From the NCBI GenBank assembly GCA_021300175.1, contig JAJTIC010000052.1, positions 1 to 64,000 of the forward strand: DNA of 64,000 nucleotides, given 5' to 3'. The notes below the pieces were generated by a model. It made no database searches and was not told where the DNA came from. It was given only the letters and a program-made list of their open reading frames with translations. Made by a program: the position numbers and the translations under genes. The stretch is from Pseudomonadota bacterium. GTDB lineage: Bacteria; Bdellovibrionota; Bdellovibrionia; Bdellovibrionales; Bdellovibrionaceae. Below, one piece after another: positions 43,115-53,699 of this stretch. Each line of letters opens with the position of its first letter. Positions within the stretch are counted from its first letter, which is position 1.

Positions 43115-43966
43115 ATGGCAAAAGCAAAAAGCAAAACGGCACCCAAAAAAGAAACGAAAAAAGAATCAAAGTCAGTGGCTAAGTCATCGAAATCGCCTGC
43201 AAAAATTGCGGCGAAGAAGGCAAAGGATACAGCCAAAACTTCGGCGAAGAAAGCTTCTGCGTCAAAACCCACATTTAAAGATTTGGCAAAGTCTGTCGTG
43301 AAAATGGCGACAAAAGCGGCAAAGTCTGTAGTCAAAGTGGAAGCTGCTCCTGTGAAGCCAGAGCCAAAATCGGGGAAAGTTGAGAAAGCTCCTAGAAAAG
43401 AAAAGGCCGCCAAAAAAGGTAAGAAGAAAGATGTTGAGTTCGAAGATGAGGATCTTCTTGCCGGAGATGAGGATCTTGGGGCTGAAGAGATCCCTGATCT
43501 TTCTGAGTTTGATGAAGTAGAAGTGATTGAAGAAGAAGAGACGGAAATCGAAATTACTGTTTCTTCAGAAATGAAAAAAGATTCTGATGAAGAAGTGATT
43601 TTGACCGATGCTGAAGGTCGAAGGCTTTGCCGCGTTCGGGATTGTGACCAAGCAGCCACCGTGGAGGGTTATTGCCGTTACCACTATTTGTTGCTTTGGA
43701 AGAAAATTCAAGTTCGCCGCAAAATTTTGCAAGACGGAAAGCTCGAAAGGTACGTGGAAGAACTCACTTCGAGATATCCAGATAAATTCTTAGAAATGAT
43801 CAAAAAAGACCTTCGTACGGAGAAAGACTTTTTGGCAGCCATTGCAGAGTTGGAAATCGATGAAAGTGGTCTTGAAAGTGAATTTGAAGATGATTCTCAG
43901 AGCTTTGCCGACGAAATTCGCGGCATGGGTGAGTCTGCAGGAATGGGTGAAGAAGAAGAGTACTAA
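43115..43966 (+). CDS. Basic-acidic protein with CX4CX9CX2H zinc-like motif
   Basis: The 283-residue protein has three zones. Residues 1-110 are Lys/Ala/Ser-rich and histone H1-like (AKKAKDTAKTSAKKASAS). Residues 110-165 are very acidic. Near 170-195 is CRVRDCDQAATVEGYCRYHY, whose three Cys and one His could bind zinc, followed by WKKIQVRRKIL and a helical, acidic C-terminus. Such a layout suggests a nucleic-acid-associated or chromatin-like protein, as inference. The ribosome-binding site is weak. Opposite it on the minus strand lies a Ser-rich open frame that is a by-product of the Lys-rich codons. Confidence 0.72.
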   Translation: MAKAKSKTAPKKETKKESKSVAKSSKSPAKIAAKKAKDTAKTSAKKASASKPTFKDLAKSVVKMATKAAKSVVKVEAAPVKPEPKSGKVEKAPRKEKAAKKGKKKDVEFEDEDLLAGDEDLGAEEIPDLSEFDEVEVIEEEETEIEITVSSEMKKDSDEEVILTDAEGRRLCRVRDCDQAATVEGYCRYHYLLLWKKIQVRRKILQDGKLERYVEELTSRYPDKFLEMIKKDLRTEKDFLAAIAELEIDESGLESEFEDDSQSFADEIRGMGESAGMGEEEEY

Positions 43967-43983
43967 GACTCTTCTTCTCGCTT

Positions 43984-44541
43984 TTAGTGCATCTCTTCTT
44001 TCTTTTTTTTCTTCCCTTTACCTGAAAACATCGAGGGTTCATTGATCTCTCCAGGCTCTTGTTCGTAGAGATCGTCAGATTCCTCTTCTTCGTTCACAAG
44101 GCTGGATTGATCCATACCTAAAATGCGATCGGCTTCTTTTTCTAAGTCGGAATTCTCAGTCGAGAATTGGAGCCAGATTTTTCGACCTTCAAATTCGTAC
44201 TCTTGCCAGCTGAGGGGAAATTCGATGCCTTCTTCACCTGCTTGGAAAAAGTCGCTCATCATGCTGGCTACGGCATCGATACAGTTGGCCATGTTATCCA
44301 TGGCATCGTTACCCTCAGCTTTGTAAGTGGCTGAAGCTTCGAAGTTATTTTGAACAATACGCCCTTTTTCAAGAAAGCCAACGCGAAGCACAATCTCTTC
44401 GGGATAAATGCGCCCATCAACGATCAGCTTGGATTGACCCAGTTTTTCAGAAAACTCTTGTCGGAAAACATCTTCGATTTGAGTTCTGTACTCTTCAGGG
44501 AAAGCAGTCCATTTTTTTGAAGTTTTCAGACGAGGTTTCAT
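43984..44541 (-). CDS. Hypothetical protein
   Basis: The 185-residue soluble protein has a basic start (MKPRLKTSKKW), then a mixed alpha/beta middle (SKLIVDGRIYPEEIVLRVGF; MDNMANCIDAVASMMSDFF), an acidic linker and a Lys-rich tail (KGKKKKKEEMH). I do not recognise a family. It converges with the basic-acidic protein gene (17-bp gap) and is divergent from miaB. AGGATCC precedes the ATG. Confidence 0.65.
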   Translation of the reverse strand: MKPRLKTSKKWTAFPEEYRTQIEDVFRQEFSEKLGQSKLIVDGRIYPEEIVLRVGFLEKGRIVQNNFEASATYKAEGNDAMDNMANCIDAVASMMSDFFQAGEEGIEFPLSWQEYEFEGRKIWLQFSTENSDLEKEADRILGMDQSSLVNEEEESDDLYEQEPGEINEPSMFSGKGKKKKKEEMH

Positions 44542-44625
44542 TGAGGATCCTTTGGCTTTGAATTGACACTTTTTCAGCCCTTCTCTATAACCCAGCTAGC
44601 TTTTTGACACAATAAGGAAAATCCG

Positions 44626-45966
44626 GTGCAAACATCTGAAAAGAATGGCGTTTATATCTCTACTTACGGCTGTCAGATGAACGAGAACGACAGCGAGCGG
44701 ATGTACAGCTTGCTCGAAATGGCAAATTTCACTCCGGTCACATCGGCGGATCAAGCTGATTTAATCATCATCAACTCTTGTTCAATCCGCGAGAAGCCAG
44801 TTCACAAAGTCTACTCCGAAGTCGGGACTTATCGAAAACTCAAAGAGCAAAAGCCCCATTTAAAAATTGGAGTGGGGGGCTGCGTGGGCCAACAAGAAAA
44901 AGACAACCTCATGAAGAGTGCGCCCATGATTGATTTTGTTTTCGGCACTGACACGATCGATCAGCTGCCAGAGCTTGTGTTCAGGGCGATCGAAAGCAAA
45001 GAGCGGCAAGTGAACGCCAAATTCGAACACCGAGCGCCTTATCATGTCGAGACGTTGGTGAGAAATCCGGGTGTTTCCACCTTTGTGAATATCACAAAGG
45101 GCTGCGATAACTTTTGCACTTTCTGGGTGATGCCTTACACTCGTGGCCGCGAAAAATCTCGCCCCATGGTTCATGTCTTGGAAGATGCAAAAAAATTAGT
45201 CAAACGAGGAGTGAAAGAAATCACTCTGTTGGGTCAAAACGTGAACTCTTACAAATCAGACTGCGGAGCCGACTTTGCAGATCTCATCGAAAAAGTCGCT
45301 CAAGAGTCGGGGGTTCAGCGTTTGCGCTATACAACATCTCATCCGAAGGATTTTAACCAAAAGCTCGTGGATGTGATGTACCGAAATCAACCGGTGGTTT
45401 GTGAGTACATCCATTTGCCATTCCAGGCGGGGAATTCTCAGATCCTCGAGCGGATGAACCGAGGTTATACACGGGAGCAGTATTTAGAAAGAATTTCGAT
45501 GATCAAAAAATCGATCCCGAACGTTGTACTGTCAACAGATATCATTGTAGGCTTTCCTGGTGAAACAGAAGCTGAATTCGAGGACACCATTTCTTTGGTT
45601 CAAGAAGTGGGTTTTGAAACTATTTTTGCTTTTATGTATTCGCCAAGACCATTCACCAAAGCCGCTAAATTTGAGGATCAGGTTCCCGAGCCCGTCAAGT
45701 CAGAGCGCTTACAAAGATTATTTGCAGCCCATGATGAAATGGCGATGAAATTAGTGAAGCGTTATGAAGGTCAGATTCTCGAAGTTTTGATTGAAAAATA
45801 CGATGAGAAACGAAAGACCGTCTCAGGCAGATCCACTCAGAACAAACTTCTGCATTTGGCTGGGGACGCCTCGATGATTGGAAAGACACTACCAGTGAGA
45901 GTTCTTCAAGCATTTCCGAACACGCTGCGCGGGGAGATCTTATCAACTCAGGATTTGCACGCATGA
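44626..45966 (+). CDS. miaB: tRNA-2-methylthio-N6-dimethylallyladenosine synthase MiaB (cluster Cys replaced)
   Basis: MiaB adds the methylthio group at A37 using two [4Fe-4S] clusters. The 446-residue protein has the N-terminal cluster cysteines (YGCQMNEND, INSCSIRE, GGCVGQQ), the radical-SAM region, and a TRAM end. The SAM-cluster motif should be CxxxCxxC; here it reads GCDNFCTFWVMPYTRG, so the third cysteine (residue 167) is Trp. Bases at 45124-45126 are TGG. Both flanks stay in frame, so it is a substitution, not a frameshift. The enzyme may be inactive or the base may be wrong. GTG start with AAGGA seven bases upstream. Confidence 0.9.
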   Translation: MQTSEKNGVYISTYGCQMNENDSERMYSLLEMANFTPVTSADQADLIIINSCSIREKPVHKVYSEVGTYRKLKEQKPHLKIGVGGCVGQQEKDNLMKSAPMIDFVFGTDTIDQLPELVFRAIESKERQVNAKFEHRAPYHVETLVRNPGVSTFVNITKGCDNFCTFWVMPYTRGREKSRPMVHVLEDAKKLVKRGVKEITLLGQNVNSYKSDCGADFADLIEKVAQESGVQRLRYTTSHPKDFNQKLVDVMYRNQPVVCEYIHLPFQAGNSQILERMNRGYTREQYLERISMIKKSIPNVVLSTDIIVGFPGETEAEFEDTISLVQEVGFETIFAFMYSPRPFTKAAKFEDQVPEPVKSERLQRLFAAHDEMAMKLVKRYEGQILEVLIEKYDEKRKTVSGRSTQNKLLHLAGDASMIGKTLPVRVLQAFPNTLRGEILSTQDLHA

Positions 45967-46514
45967 GATCTGATTTTGAAAATGATTTCGCATTTAAGTT
46001 TTCTGCTGAGCACTTTGAAGAAAATGCTTTCCGTGAAGAAGATTTGATTCAGCTGAAGCCCATGGGGATCAGTATGAATGCTGACGCTGACCGGCCAACT
46101 CTAATTCTTAAAAACGAAGAAAAGAACCTGACTTTGCCAGTTCCGCTAACAGCACTGGAGGCAGGAGTCACTCTCACTCAGTCTAACCAGAGCATTGCTC
46201 CAATCAGTCCGCATAAATTCACGCAGTGGGTTCTTGAAAGCTTAAACATACAGGTTTCTCGATGTGTCTTTGTGGAAATTAAAGGCTCCTTGCAGTATCT
46301 GCGTTTGTATTTCGAAGGTCATCCTCAGTATGGCAGCTACAAAATGCGAGCTGATGAAGCAATGTCCGCGGTGCTTCACTTGGGCGTCCAAATCTATGCC
46401 ACTCAAGAGTTCATGCAGAAGTCAAAAGTGCTGAAAGCAAATTTGGAAACTCTGACTCAAGGGTTGCAGCTGGCACAAGTGCTCGATCAAAAAAACCGAG
46501 GGTATATTCAATGA
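45963..46514 (+). CDS. Bifunctional nuclease (DUF151/BFN) family protein
   Basis: The 183-residue protein resembles the BFN/DUF151 family, with a conserved strand-rich core (LIQLKPMGISMNADADRP; ISPHKFTQWVLESLNIQVSR; LRLYFEGHPQYGSYKMRAD) that in plants shows nuclease activity; the bacterial role is unsettled. miaB followed by a BFN gene is a common pairing in this part of Proteobacteria-like bacteria. It overlaps miaB and the next gene by 4 bp each (ATGA), indicating an operon. Confidence 0.68.
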   Translation: MRSDFENDFAFKFSAEHFEENAFREEDLIQLKPMGISMNADADRPTLILKNEEKNLTLPVPLTALEAGVTLTQSNQSIAPISPHKFTQWVLESLNIQVSRCVFVEIKGSLQYLRLYFEGHPQYGSYKMRADEAMSAVLHLGVQIYATQEFMQKSKVLKANLETLTQGLQLAQVLDQKNRGYIQ

Positions 46515-47035
46515 GGTCACAGCTTATCCCTGTCCGCGGTTTTAAACCGGCCGTCGACGCTTCCGCGTTTGTCGCGGCTCAAGCTGTTATTGTTGGCGAT
46601 GTTCAGATTGGCGAGAAATCTTCGGTTTGGTTTAATGTGGTGATTCGGGGGGATGTGGCTCCGATTCGTATCGGCCGAGAAGTGAATATCCAAGACGGGT
46701 CTGTGATTCATGGAACTTATGAGACTCAGGCCGGAGTCTGCCTCGAAGACCGGGTTACCATTGGTCACCAGGTGATGCTTCATGGGTGTCATATTGGTCG
46801 TGGAAGTCTTATCGGAATGGGATCTATCGTGATGGATCATTGTAAAATTGGGGAGCACTGCCTGATTGGAGCTGGAAGTCTTCTAGTGGAAGGCACAGAG
46901 ATCCCGCCGCGGTCCTTAGTGGTCGGAAGGCCCGCGAAAGTGAAGCGATCTTTGACGGATGAAGAAGTCGCTCTCCTCGAGAAATCGGCGGATAATTATT
47001 TACTCTATTCTTCCTGGTATCAGCCGCAGCCTTAA
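46511..47035 (+). CDS. Gamma carbonic anhydrase family protein
   Basis: The 174-residue protein is a left-handed beta-helix hexapeptide-repeat protein of the YrdA/CaiE type. Metal-ligand histidines appear in SVIHGTYE and TIGHQVMLHGC, with repeats such as IGRGSLIGMGSIVMDHC and IGEHCLIGAGSLL. Such proteins trimerise and bind zinc or iron; carbonic anhydrase activity varies. It overlaps the BFN gene by 4 bp, and a short gap leads to guaB. Confidence 0.87.
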   Translation: MRSQLIPVRGFKPAVDASAFVAAQAVIVGDVQIGEKSSVWFNVVIRGDVAPIRIGREVNIQDGSVIHGTYETQAGVCLEDRVTIGHQVMLHGCHIGRGSLIGMGSIVMDHCKIGEHCLIGAGSLLVEGTEIPPRSLVVGRPAKVKRSLTDEEVALLEKSADNYLLYSSWYQPQP

Positions 47036-47095
47036 GACGTGCGTCATGAAGGTTTCTTTCTGCTAAAGCAGTCCACTTTCGGAGGGTTTTTTTGC

Positions 47096-48592
<1,497 letters not shown>

Positions 48593-48597
48593 ACGGG

Positions 48598-50136
48598 ATG
48601 TCTGAATCAAGATTTCTGATTCTAGATTTTGGTTCTCAGCTGACTCAGTTGATTGCTCGTCGTCTGCGAGAGATCGGTGTCTTTTCTGAGATCCATCCCT
48701 TTGACTACAGTTTAGAGAAGATTCAGGCGTTTAGGCCAAAAGGAATTATTTTGAGCGGAGGACCGAGTTCGGTTTACGAGAAAGAGTCACCTCAAAGAAA
48801 TGTGAGTGAGTTGTTAAGAGTAGCTCCTCTTTTGGGGATTTGTTACGGCATGCAATTGATTGCGAAGGAGCTTGGAGGTGAAGTCACCCCTTCCTCCACT
48901 CGTGAGTACGGAGCCAACGTCGTGCGTTGGGACGAGTCCTTTGGAAGTCTTCCCCAGCTTCAAAAAGTTTGGATGAGTCATGGTGATGTTGTGAAAAATC
49001 CTCCGCCAGGCTTTGTGATTAACGCTCGCAGTGAATCTGGTCATGCCGCCGCGATGAAATCGAACCGGGTTTGGGCGGTGCAATTTCATCCTGAAGTGGC
49101 TCACACCGAGCAAGGCTCTGAAATTTTGAAATCCTTTGTGCTCGACCTCTGCCAAGCCGAAACAGATTGGAATCCTCCTCATATTGTCAAAGAGCTGATT
49201 GAAAAAGCGCAAACTCAAGTTCCTCCCAGTGAGCATGTGCTGTGTGCGCTTTCAGGAGGAGTGGATTCATCAGTGGTCGCAGCCTTGCTCACAAAAGCTT
49301 TAGGGAAAGATCGAGTCCACTGTGTGTTTGTGAATAATGGGCTGCTCAGAAAAAATGAGTACGATTCAGTCCTTGAGAATTACAAGCAACTGGATCTCAA
49401 TATCCGCGGTGTCGATGCTCAAGCAGATTTCTTAAAGGCTCTGAAGGGATTGACGGATCCTGAGGCCAAGAGAAAAGCGATCGGAAAAACCTTTATCGAT
49501 GTGTTTGAAAAAGTGACTTCTGAGGATTTGAAGAAACATAATATTTGTTGGTTGGCTCAAGGGACGTTGTATCCGGATGTGATTGAAAGCTTTTCTTCGA
49601 AAGGCGGCCCGAGTCAGACGATCAAATCTCACCACAATGTGGGTGGCTTACCTGAAAAAATGAAACTGAAGCTGATCGAACCTGTCCGCGAACTTTTCAA
49701 AGATGAAGTTCGTAAAATCGGAAAAGAGTTGGGTCTTAGTGATCAGCTTTTGGGGAGACATCCGTTTCCAGGTCCTGGACTCAGTATTCGAATCATCGGT
49801 GAAGTGAATGAAACGAGTTTGAAACTGGTTCGCGAAGCTGATGCTATTTTTATCAATCATCTTCGAGATCATGGTTTGTACGACAAAATTTGGCAGGCTT
49901 TTTGTGTGCTTCTTCCTGTGCGAACGGTGGGAGTCCAAGGAGATGGCAGAACCTATGAGCAGGTTCTTGCTCTCAGAGCGATCACAAGTCAAGACGGGAT
50001 GACTGCAGACTGGTTTCCTTTTGAGTTTGAGTTCTTAAGAGACGTTTCAAATCAGATCACCAACCAAGTGCGAGGGATATCAAGAGTCGTTTATGATGTG
50101 ACAAGCAAACCTCCAGCGACCATTGAGTGGGAGTAA
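48598..50136 (+). CDS. guaA: GMP synthase (glutamine-hydrolysing)
   Basis: GuaA converts XMP to GMP using glutamine. The 512-residue protein has the class I amidotransferase half with Cys82 in LLGICYGMQLIA and the catalytic His in VQFHPEVAHT, then the ATP-pyrophosphatase half with LSGGVDSSVVAALL near 218, and the dimer domain HPFPGPGLSIRIIGE. Length fits. It is 5 bp after guaB, and dnaE starts 5 bp after its stop, so the three share a transcript. Confidence 0.95.
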   Translation: MSESRFLILDFGSQLTQLIARRLREIGVFSEIHPFDYSLEKIQAFRPKGIILSGGPSSVYEKESPQRNVSELLRVAPLLGICYGMQLIAKELGGEVTPSSTREYGANVVRWDESFGSLPQLQKVWMSHGDVVKNPPPGFVINARSESGHAAAMKSNRVWAVQFHPEVAHTEQGSEILKSFVLDLCQAETDWNPPHIVKELIEKAQTQVPPSEHVLCALSGGVDSSVVAALLTKALGKDRVHCVFVNNGLLRKNEYDSVLENYKQLDLNIRGVDAQADFLKALKGLTDPEAKRKAIGKTFIDVFEKVTSEDLKKHNICWLAQGTLYPDVIESFSSKGGPSQTIKSHHNVGGLPEKMKLKLIEPVRELFKDEVRKIGKELGLSDQLLGRHPFPGPGLSIRIIGEVNETSLKLVREADAIFINHLRDHGLYDKIWQAFCVLLPVRTVGVQGDGRTYEQVLALRAITSQDGMTADWFPFEFEFLRDVSNQITNQVRGISRVVYDVTSKPPATIEWE

Positions 50137-50141
50137 TCAGT

Positions 50142-53100
50142 ATGAGTTTTGTTCACTTGCATGTTCATTCTGAATATTCACTGCTGGAAAGTTCTGTCCG
50201 GCTCAAATCCCTGGTGAAGAAATCAGCCGAGTACGGTCAGCCGGCCGTTGCGCTCACCGACAATGGAAACATGTTCGGAGCCATTGAATTTTATTTTGCA
50301 GCCAAAGATATAGGGCTTAATCCGATTCTTGGAATTGATGCTTACATAGCCCCACAAGGGCGTTTTCATAAAACTCAGGATCGCAATGAAGTGAATAAAC
50401 CCAACACTCGGCTGGTCTTACTTGCACAGAATTTCAAAGGGTATCAAAGCCTGTGTGAGATTTCGACCATCGGCTACCGGGAAGGGTTCTATTACAAACC
50501 AAGAATCGATTACGAAGTTCTTGAAAAGCACAACGAAAACCTCTTGTGTTTGAGTGGTGGAATTAAAGGGGAAGTGGCGCACAGTTTTCTGACAGAGGGG
50601 CCTGAAAAAGCTCTCGAGAAGATTCGTCAGCTCAAAGCCTTATTTCAAGACCGATTCTATTTGGAAATTAATCGCACGGGGCTTCCGGAATGGAAGGAAC
50701 TTGGGGCGTTTCTGATAGAAGCTTCCAAAATCACAGGTGTCCCCTTGGTCGCAGCGAATGATGTCCATTACTTGCATCAAGATGATCAGATTGCTCAAGA
50801 AGTTCTGATCTGTATTGGAACGAATAAAACACTTCAAGATGAAAGTCGTTACCGTCTCGGAAGTGATCAGTTCTATCTCAAATCCACAGAGCAAATGAAG
50901 TCCTTGTTTGCGGATATTCCTGAAGCCATTGAAAACACTTTGCAAGTGAATGAGCGTTGCCAAGTGAAATTCAAACTGAAAGATGACAATGGAAAGGCGA
51001 TTTACCATTTACCCAGCTTCCCAACGCAAGAAGGGCGAAGTTTACGAGAAGAAATTGAAGCTCAATCAACAGCTGGTCTTCAGGAACGTTTTCAGGAAGC
51101 AGCAGCTCGGGGAGAGGAAATCTCTGAAGCAAATAAGGAGAAGTATCGTCAGCGGTTAGCTTATGAGCTTTCTGTGATCGATCGTATGGGTTTCAACGGC
51201 TATTTTTTGATCGTTGCGGACTTTATTAATTGGGCCAAGAAAAATGGTATTCCTGTGGGACCTGGTCGGGGATCTGGAGCAGGAAGTCTTGTGGCTTTTT
51301 CACTCAAGATCACAGATCTTGATCCGGTTCCATACAGTCTCCTGTTCGAACGTTTCTTAAATCCTGAGCGTATCAGCATGCCGGATTTTGATATCGACTT
51401 CTGCCAGGATCGTCGTCAAGAAGTCATTCAATATGTCACCCAAAAGTATGGTGAAGGCTCAGTCTCTCAGATTATCACTTACGGAAAGCTCGCTCCAAAA
51501 GCTGCAATTAAAGATGTGGGTCGCGTTTTAGGAATGTCCTTTGCGGATGTGGATCAAGTTTCAAAGCTGGTCCCTGAAAAACCGGGAATGACTTTCGAGA
51601 AAGCTTTTGCTGAAGAACCAAGGCTCAAAGAAGCCATGGAAATGAATCCGCAAGTGAATACACTTTTGGATTTGGCGCAAAGAGTGGAAGGTCTCGTTCG
51701 CCATGCGGGGATTCATGCGGCGGGGGTGATCATCGCCGATGGGAAACTTCTTGATCATGCACCCTTGTACAAAGGGGCCGATGGCGAAAACGTGGTTCAG
51801 TACGATATGAAACACGCTGAAAAAATGGGTCTAATCAAGTTCGACTTTTTGGGGCTTAAAACTCTCACTCATATTTTTCATGCCCTGAGATTGATTAAAG
51901 CGAACCGAGGAAAAGAAATCACGACACAAGATATCTCTCTTCATGATCCGGGGATCTATGAAATTATGTCCCGAGGAGATACAGCGGGGATTTTCCAGTT
52001 CGAAGGGGAAGGGATCACTCAAGCCATTCGCATGATTCGTCCGACGAGTTTTGCAGATATCACGGCGATCAATGCTTTGTATCGACCTGGTCCCATGGCA
52101 GAAATCCCAAACTTTGCAAAGCGAAAGCACGGAGAAGCGCCTGTCGAATACATTTTTGAACAAATGCGAGATTCTTTGGCGGAGACATACGGGATCATGG
52201 TTTATCAAGAGCAAGTCATGGCAATCGCTTCGCAAATTGCTGGCTATAGCCTGGGTGAAGCCGACATGCTTCGCCGAGCTATGGGTAAAAAAATCAAAGA
52301 AGAAATGGATAAGCACCGGGAACGTTTCCTCAAAGGTGCAAAAGAAAAAGGCTTTGATGAAAAGAAATCCGGTGAGCTCTTTGACTTAATGGCGAAGTTT
52401 GCCGATTACGGATTCAACAAATCACACGCAGCTGCTTATTGTGTGATCGCAGCACAAACAGCTTGGCTTAAGAATTACTATCCCGCTGAATTTTTTGCAG
52501 CACTGCTGAGTACGGAGATTTCCGACACAGACAAAGTTGTCAAATATGTGAAAGACGCTCAAAAACGGGGAATCAAAGTTCTCCCCCCGCATGTGAACTA
52601 TTCTGATTATCTCTTTAACGTGGTCGGAGAAGAAATTTACTTTGGTTTAGGCGCCATCAAAGGTGTGGGAGAAAATGCGATCACAGCGATTTTTGAAGCT
52701 AGAAATTCACTCCCGAGCAAGAAGTTCTCCTCGTTGAGTGAATTCTTTGAGACCGTCGACACAAAGAAGCTCAATAAAAAAGTAGTGGAATGTCTCATCA
52801 AAGCGGGAGCCATCGATCGCTTCGGTTATCATCGAGCTCAGTTGATGAATGGCTATCCACAATTCTTGGACCGCGCGGAGGAATCTCGAAAGGACAAAGA
52901 AATGGGGCAAGTGTCCCTTTTCGACCTCGGTGAATCTACAGAGAAAGAAGTGAAACTCGAAGCTGCTAAGCTTTGGTCTCGGACTTTGTCTTTGGCCAAC
53001 GAAAAAGAAGTGTTGGGCTTCTACTTGAGCGATCATCCGCTGAGGGGTTTTGAAAATTTGGCAGCTGTTTGGACGACAGCTCAAGTTCAAGCGCTGTCAA

Positions 53101-53699
53101 AGATCGCTGAAGAACATAAAGCGAAACAAGTGAAAGACAATGCGCCCAAGAAATACGATCCAAGAAACCGAGACCAGGGCAAGAAGCGAGTTGTCTTAAG
53201 TGGACTTCTTGTGGAGTCAAGAGAAGTCATCACCAAGAAGGGAACTCGGATGGCCTTTGCAAAGCTCGAAGATCTTTCAGGAGCTGTTGAGCTTGTTGTT
53301 TTTCCTGACACCTATGCGAAAGTGAGTGATTTTCTTAAAGAAGAAAGGCCTGTTTTGATTGGCGGTCTTCTCGAAAGTGAGGAAGGTGCTCTCAAAGTCA
53401 TCGTCGATAGTATTATTCTCTTGGAAGATGTCTTGAAAAAGACGAAGCGGGTCAGTGTTCATTTAGATCAAGTTCAAGAGGAAAGCTACGGGATGCTGGT
53501 TTCTTTACTTTCTGAATTTCCAGGTTCTACACAGCTTGATTTTGTGCTGTCACTGAAAGAGCTGGGAACTGAAGTCCATATCGAAAGCTCAGTGAAATCA
53601 GTGCAGATCTCGAATGAGTTGTTAGAAAGTATTCATGCCCACTTTGGCGGCACGCAATTTGTAAAAGTGCATATGAGCGAAGGGAGTGCTCAAATATGA
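50142..53699 (+). CDS. dnaE: DNA polymerase III subunit alpha
   Basis: The replicative polymerase, 1185 residues from the ATG at 50142 (GGGAG upstream; an in-frame earlier start overlaps guaA). It begins with a PHP domain (FVHLHVHSEYSLLESSVR), where the usual His of TDHGN is Asn (LTDNGNMFGA), hinting at a degenerate PHP active site. The palm shows the catalytic aspartates in MPDFDIDFCQDRR near residue 425, the fingers follow, then a helix-hairpin-helix region and OB fold (VVLSGLLVESREVITKKG). Its last base overlaps the following gene's ATGA. Confidence 0.95.
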   Translation: MSFVHLHVHSEYSLLESSVRLKSLVKKSAEYGQPAVALTDNGNMFGAIEFYFAAKDIGLNPILGIDAYIAPQGRFHKTQDRNEVNKPNTRLVLLAQNFKGYQSLCEISTIGYREGFYYKPRIDYEVLEKHNENLLCLSGGIKGEVAHSFLTEGPEKALEKIRQLKALFQDRFYLEINRTGLPEWKELGAFLIEASKITGVPLVAANDVHYLHQDDQIAQEVLICIGTNKTLQDESRYRLGSDQFYLKSTEQMKSLFADIPEAIENTLQVNERCQVKFKLKDDNGKAIYHLPSFPTQEGRSLREEIEAQSTAGLQERFQEAAARGEEISEANKEKYRQRLAYELSVIDRMGFNGYFLIVADFINWAKKNGIPVGPGRGSGAGSLVAFSLKITDLDPVPYSLLFERFLNPERISMPDFDIDFCQDRRQEVIQYVTQKYGEGSVSQIITYGKLAPKAAIKDVGRVLGMSFADVDQVSKLVPEKPGMTFEKAFAEEPRLKEAMEMNPQVNTLLDLAQRVEGLVRHAGIHAAGVIIADGKLLDHAPLYKGADGENVVQYDMKHAEKMGLIKFDFLGLKTLTHIFHALRLIKANRGKEITTQDISLHDPGIYEIMSRGDTAGIFQFEGEGITQAIRMIRPTSFADITAINALYRPGPMAEIPNFAKRKHGEAPVEYIFEQMRDSLAETYGIMVYQEQVMAIASQIAGYSLGEADMLRRAMGKKIKEEMDKHRERFLKGAKEKGFDEKKSGELFDLMAKFADYGFNKSHAAAYCVIAAQTAWLKNYYPAEFFAALLSTEISDTDKVVKYVKDAQKRGIKVLPPHVNYSDYLFNVVGEEIYFGLGAIKGVGENAITAIFEARNSLPSKKFSSLSEFFETVDTKKLNKKVVECLIKAGAIDRFGYHRAQLMNGYPQFLDRAEESRKDKEMGQVSLFDLGESTEKEVKLEAAKLWSRTLSLANEKEVLGFYLSDHPLRGFENLAAVWTTAQVQALSKIAEEHKAKQVKDNAPKKYDPRNRDQGKKRVVLSGLLVESREVITKKGTRMAFAKLEDLSGAVELVVFPDTYAKVSDFLKEERPVLIGGLLESEEGALKVIVDSIILLEDVLKKTKRVSVHLDQVQEESYGMLVSLLSEFPGSTQLDFVLSLKELGTEVHIESSVKSVQISNELLESIHAHFGGTQFVKVHMSEGSAQI

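Noticed and set aside
43087-43659. Long Ser/Phe-rich open frame on the minus strand opposite the basic-acidic protein
   Set aside because: It is the mirror of Lys/Ala/Glu-rich codons on the plus strand and has no family-like features; the plus-strand protein has clear domain zones.
45103-45126. Frameshift as explanation for the missing MiaB cysteine
   Set aside because: Conserved residues continue in the same frame on both sides (TKGCDNFC and PYTRGREKSRP), so a single substitution fits better.
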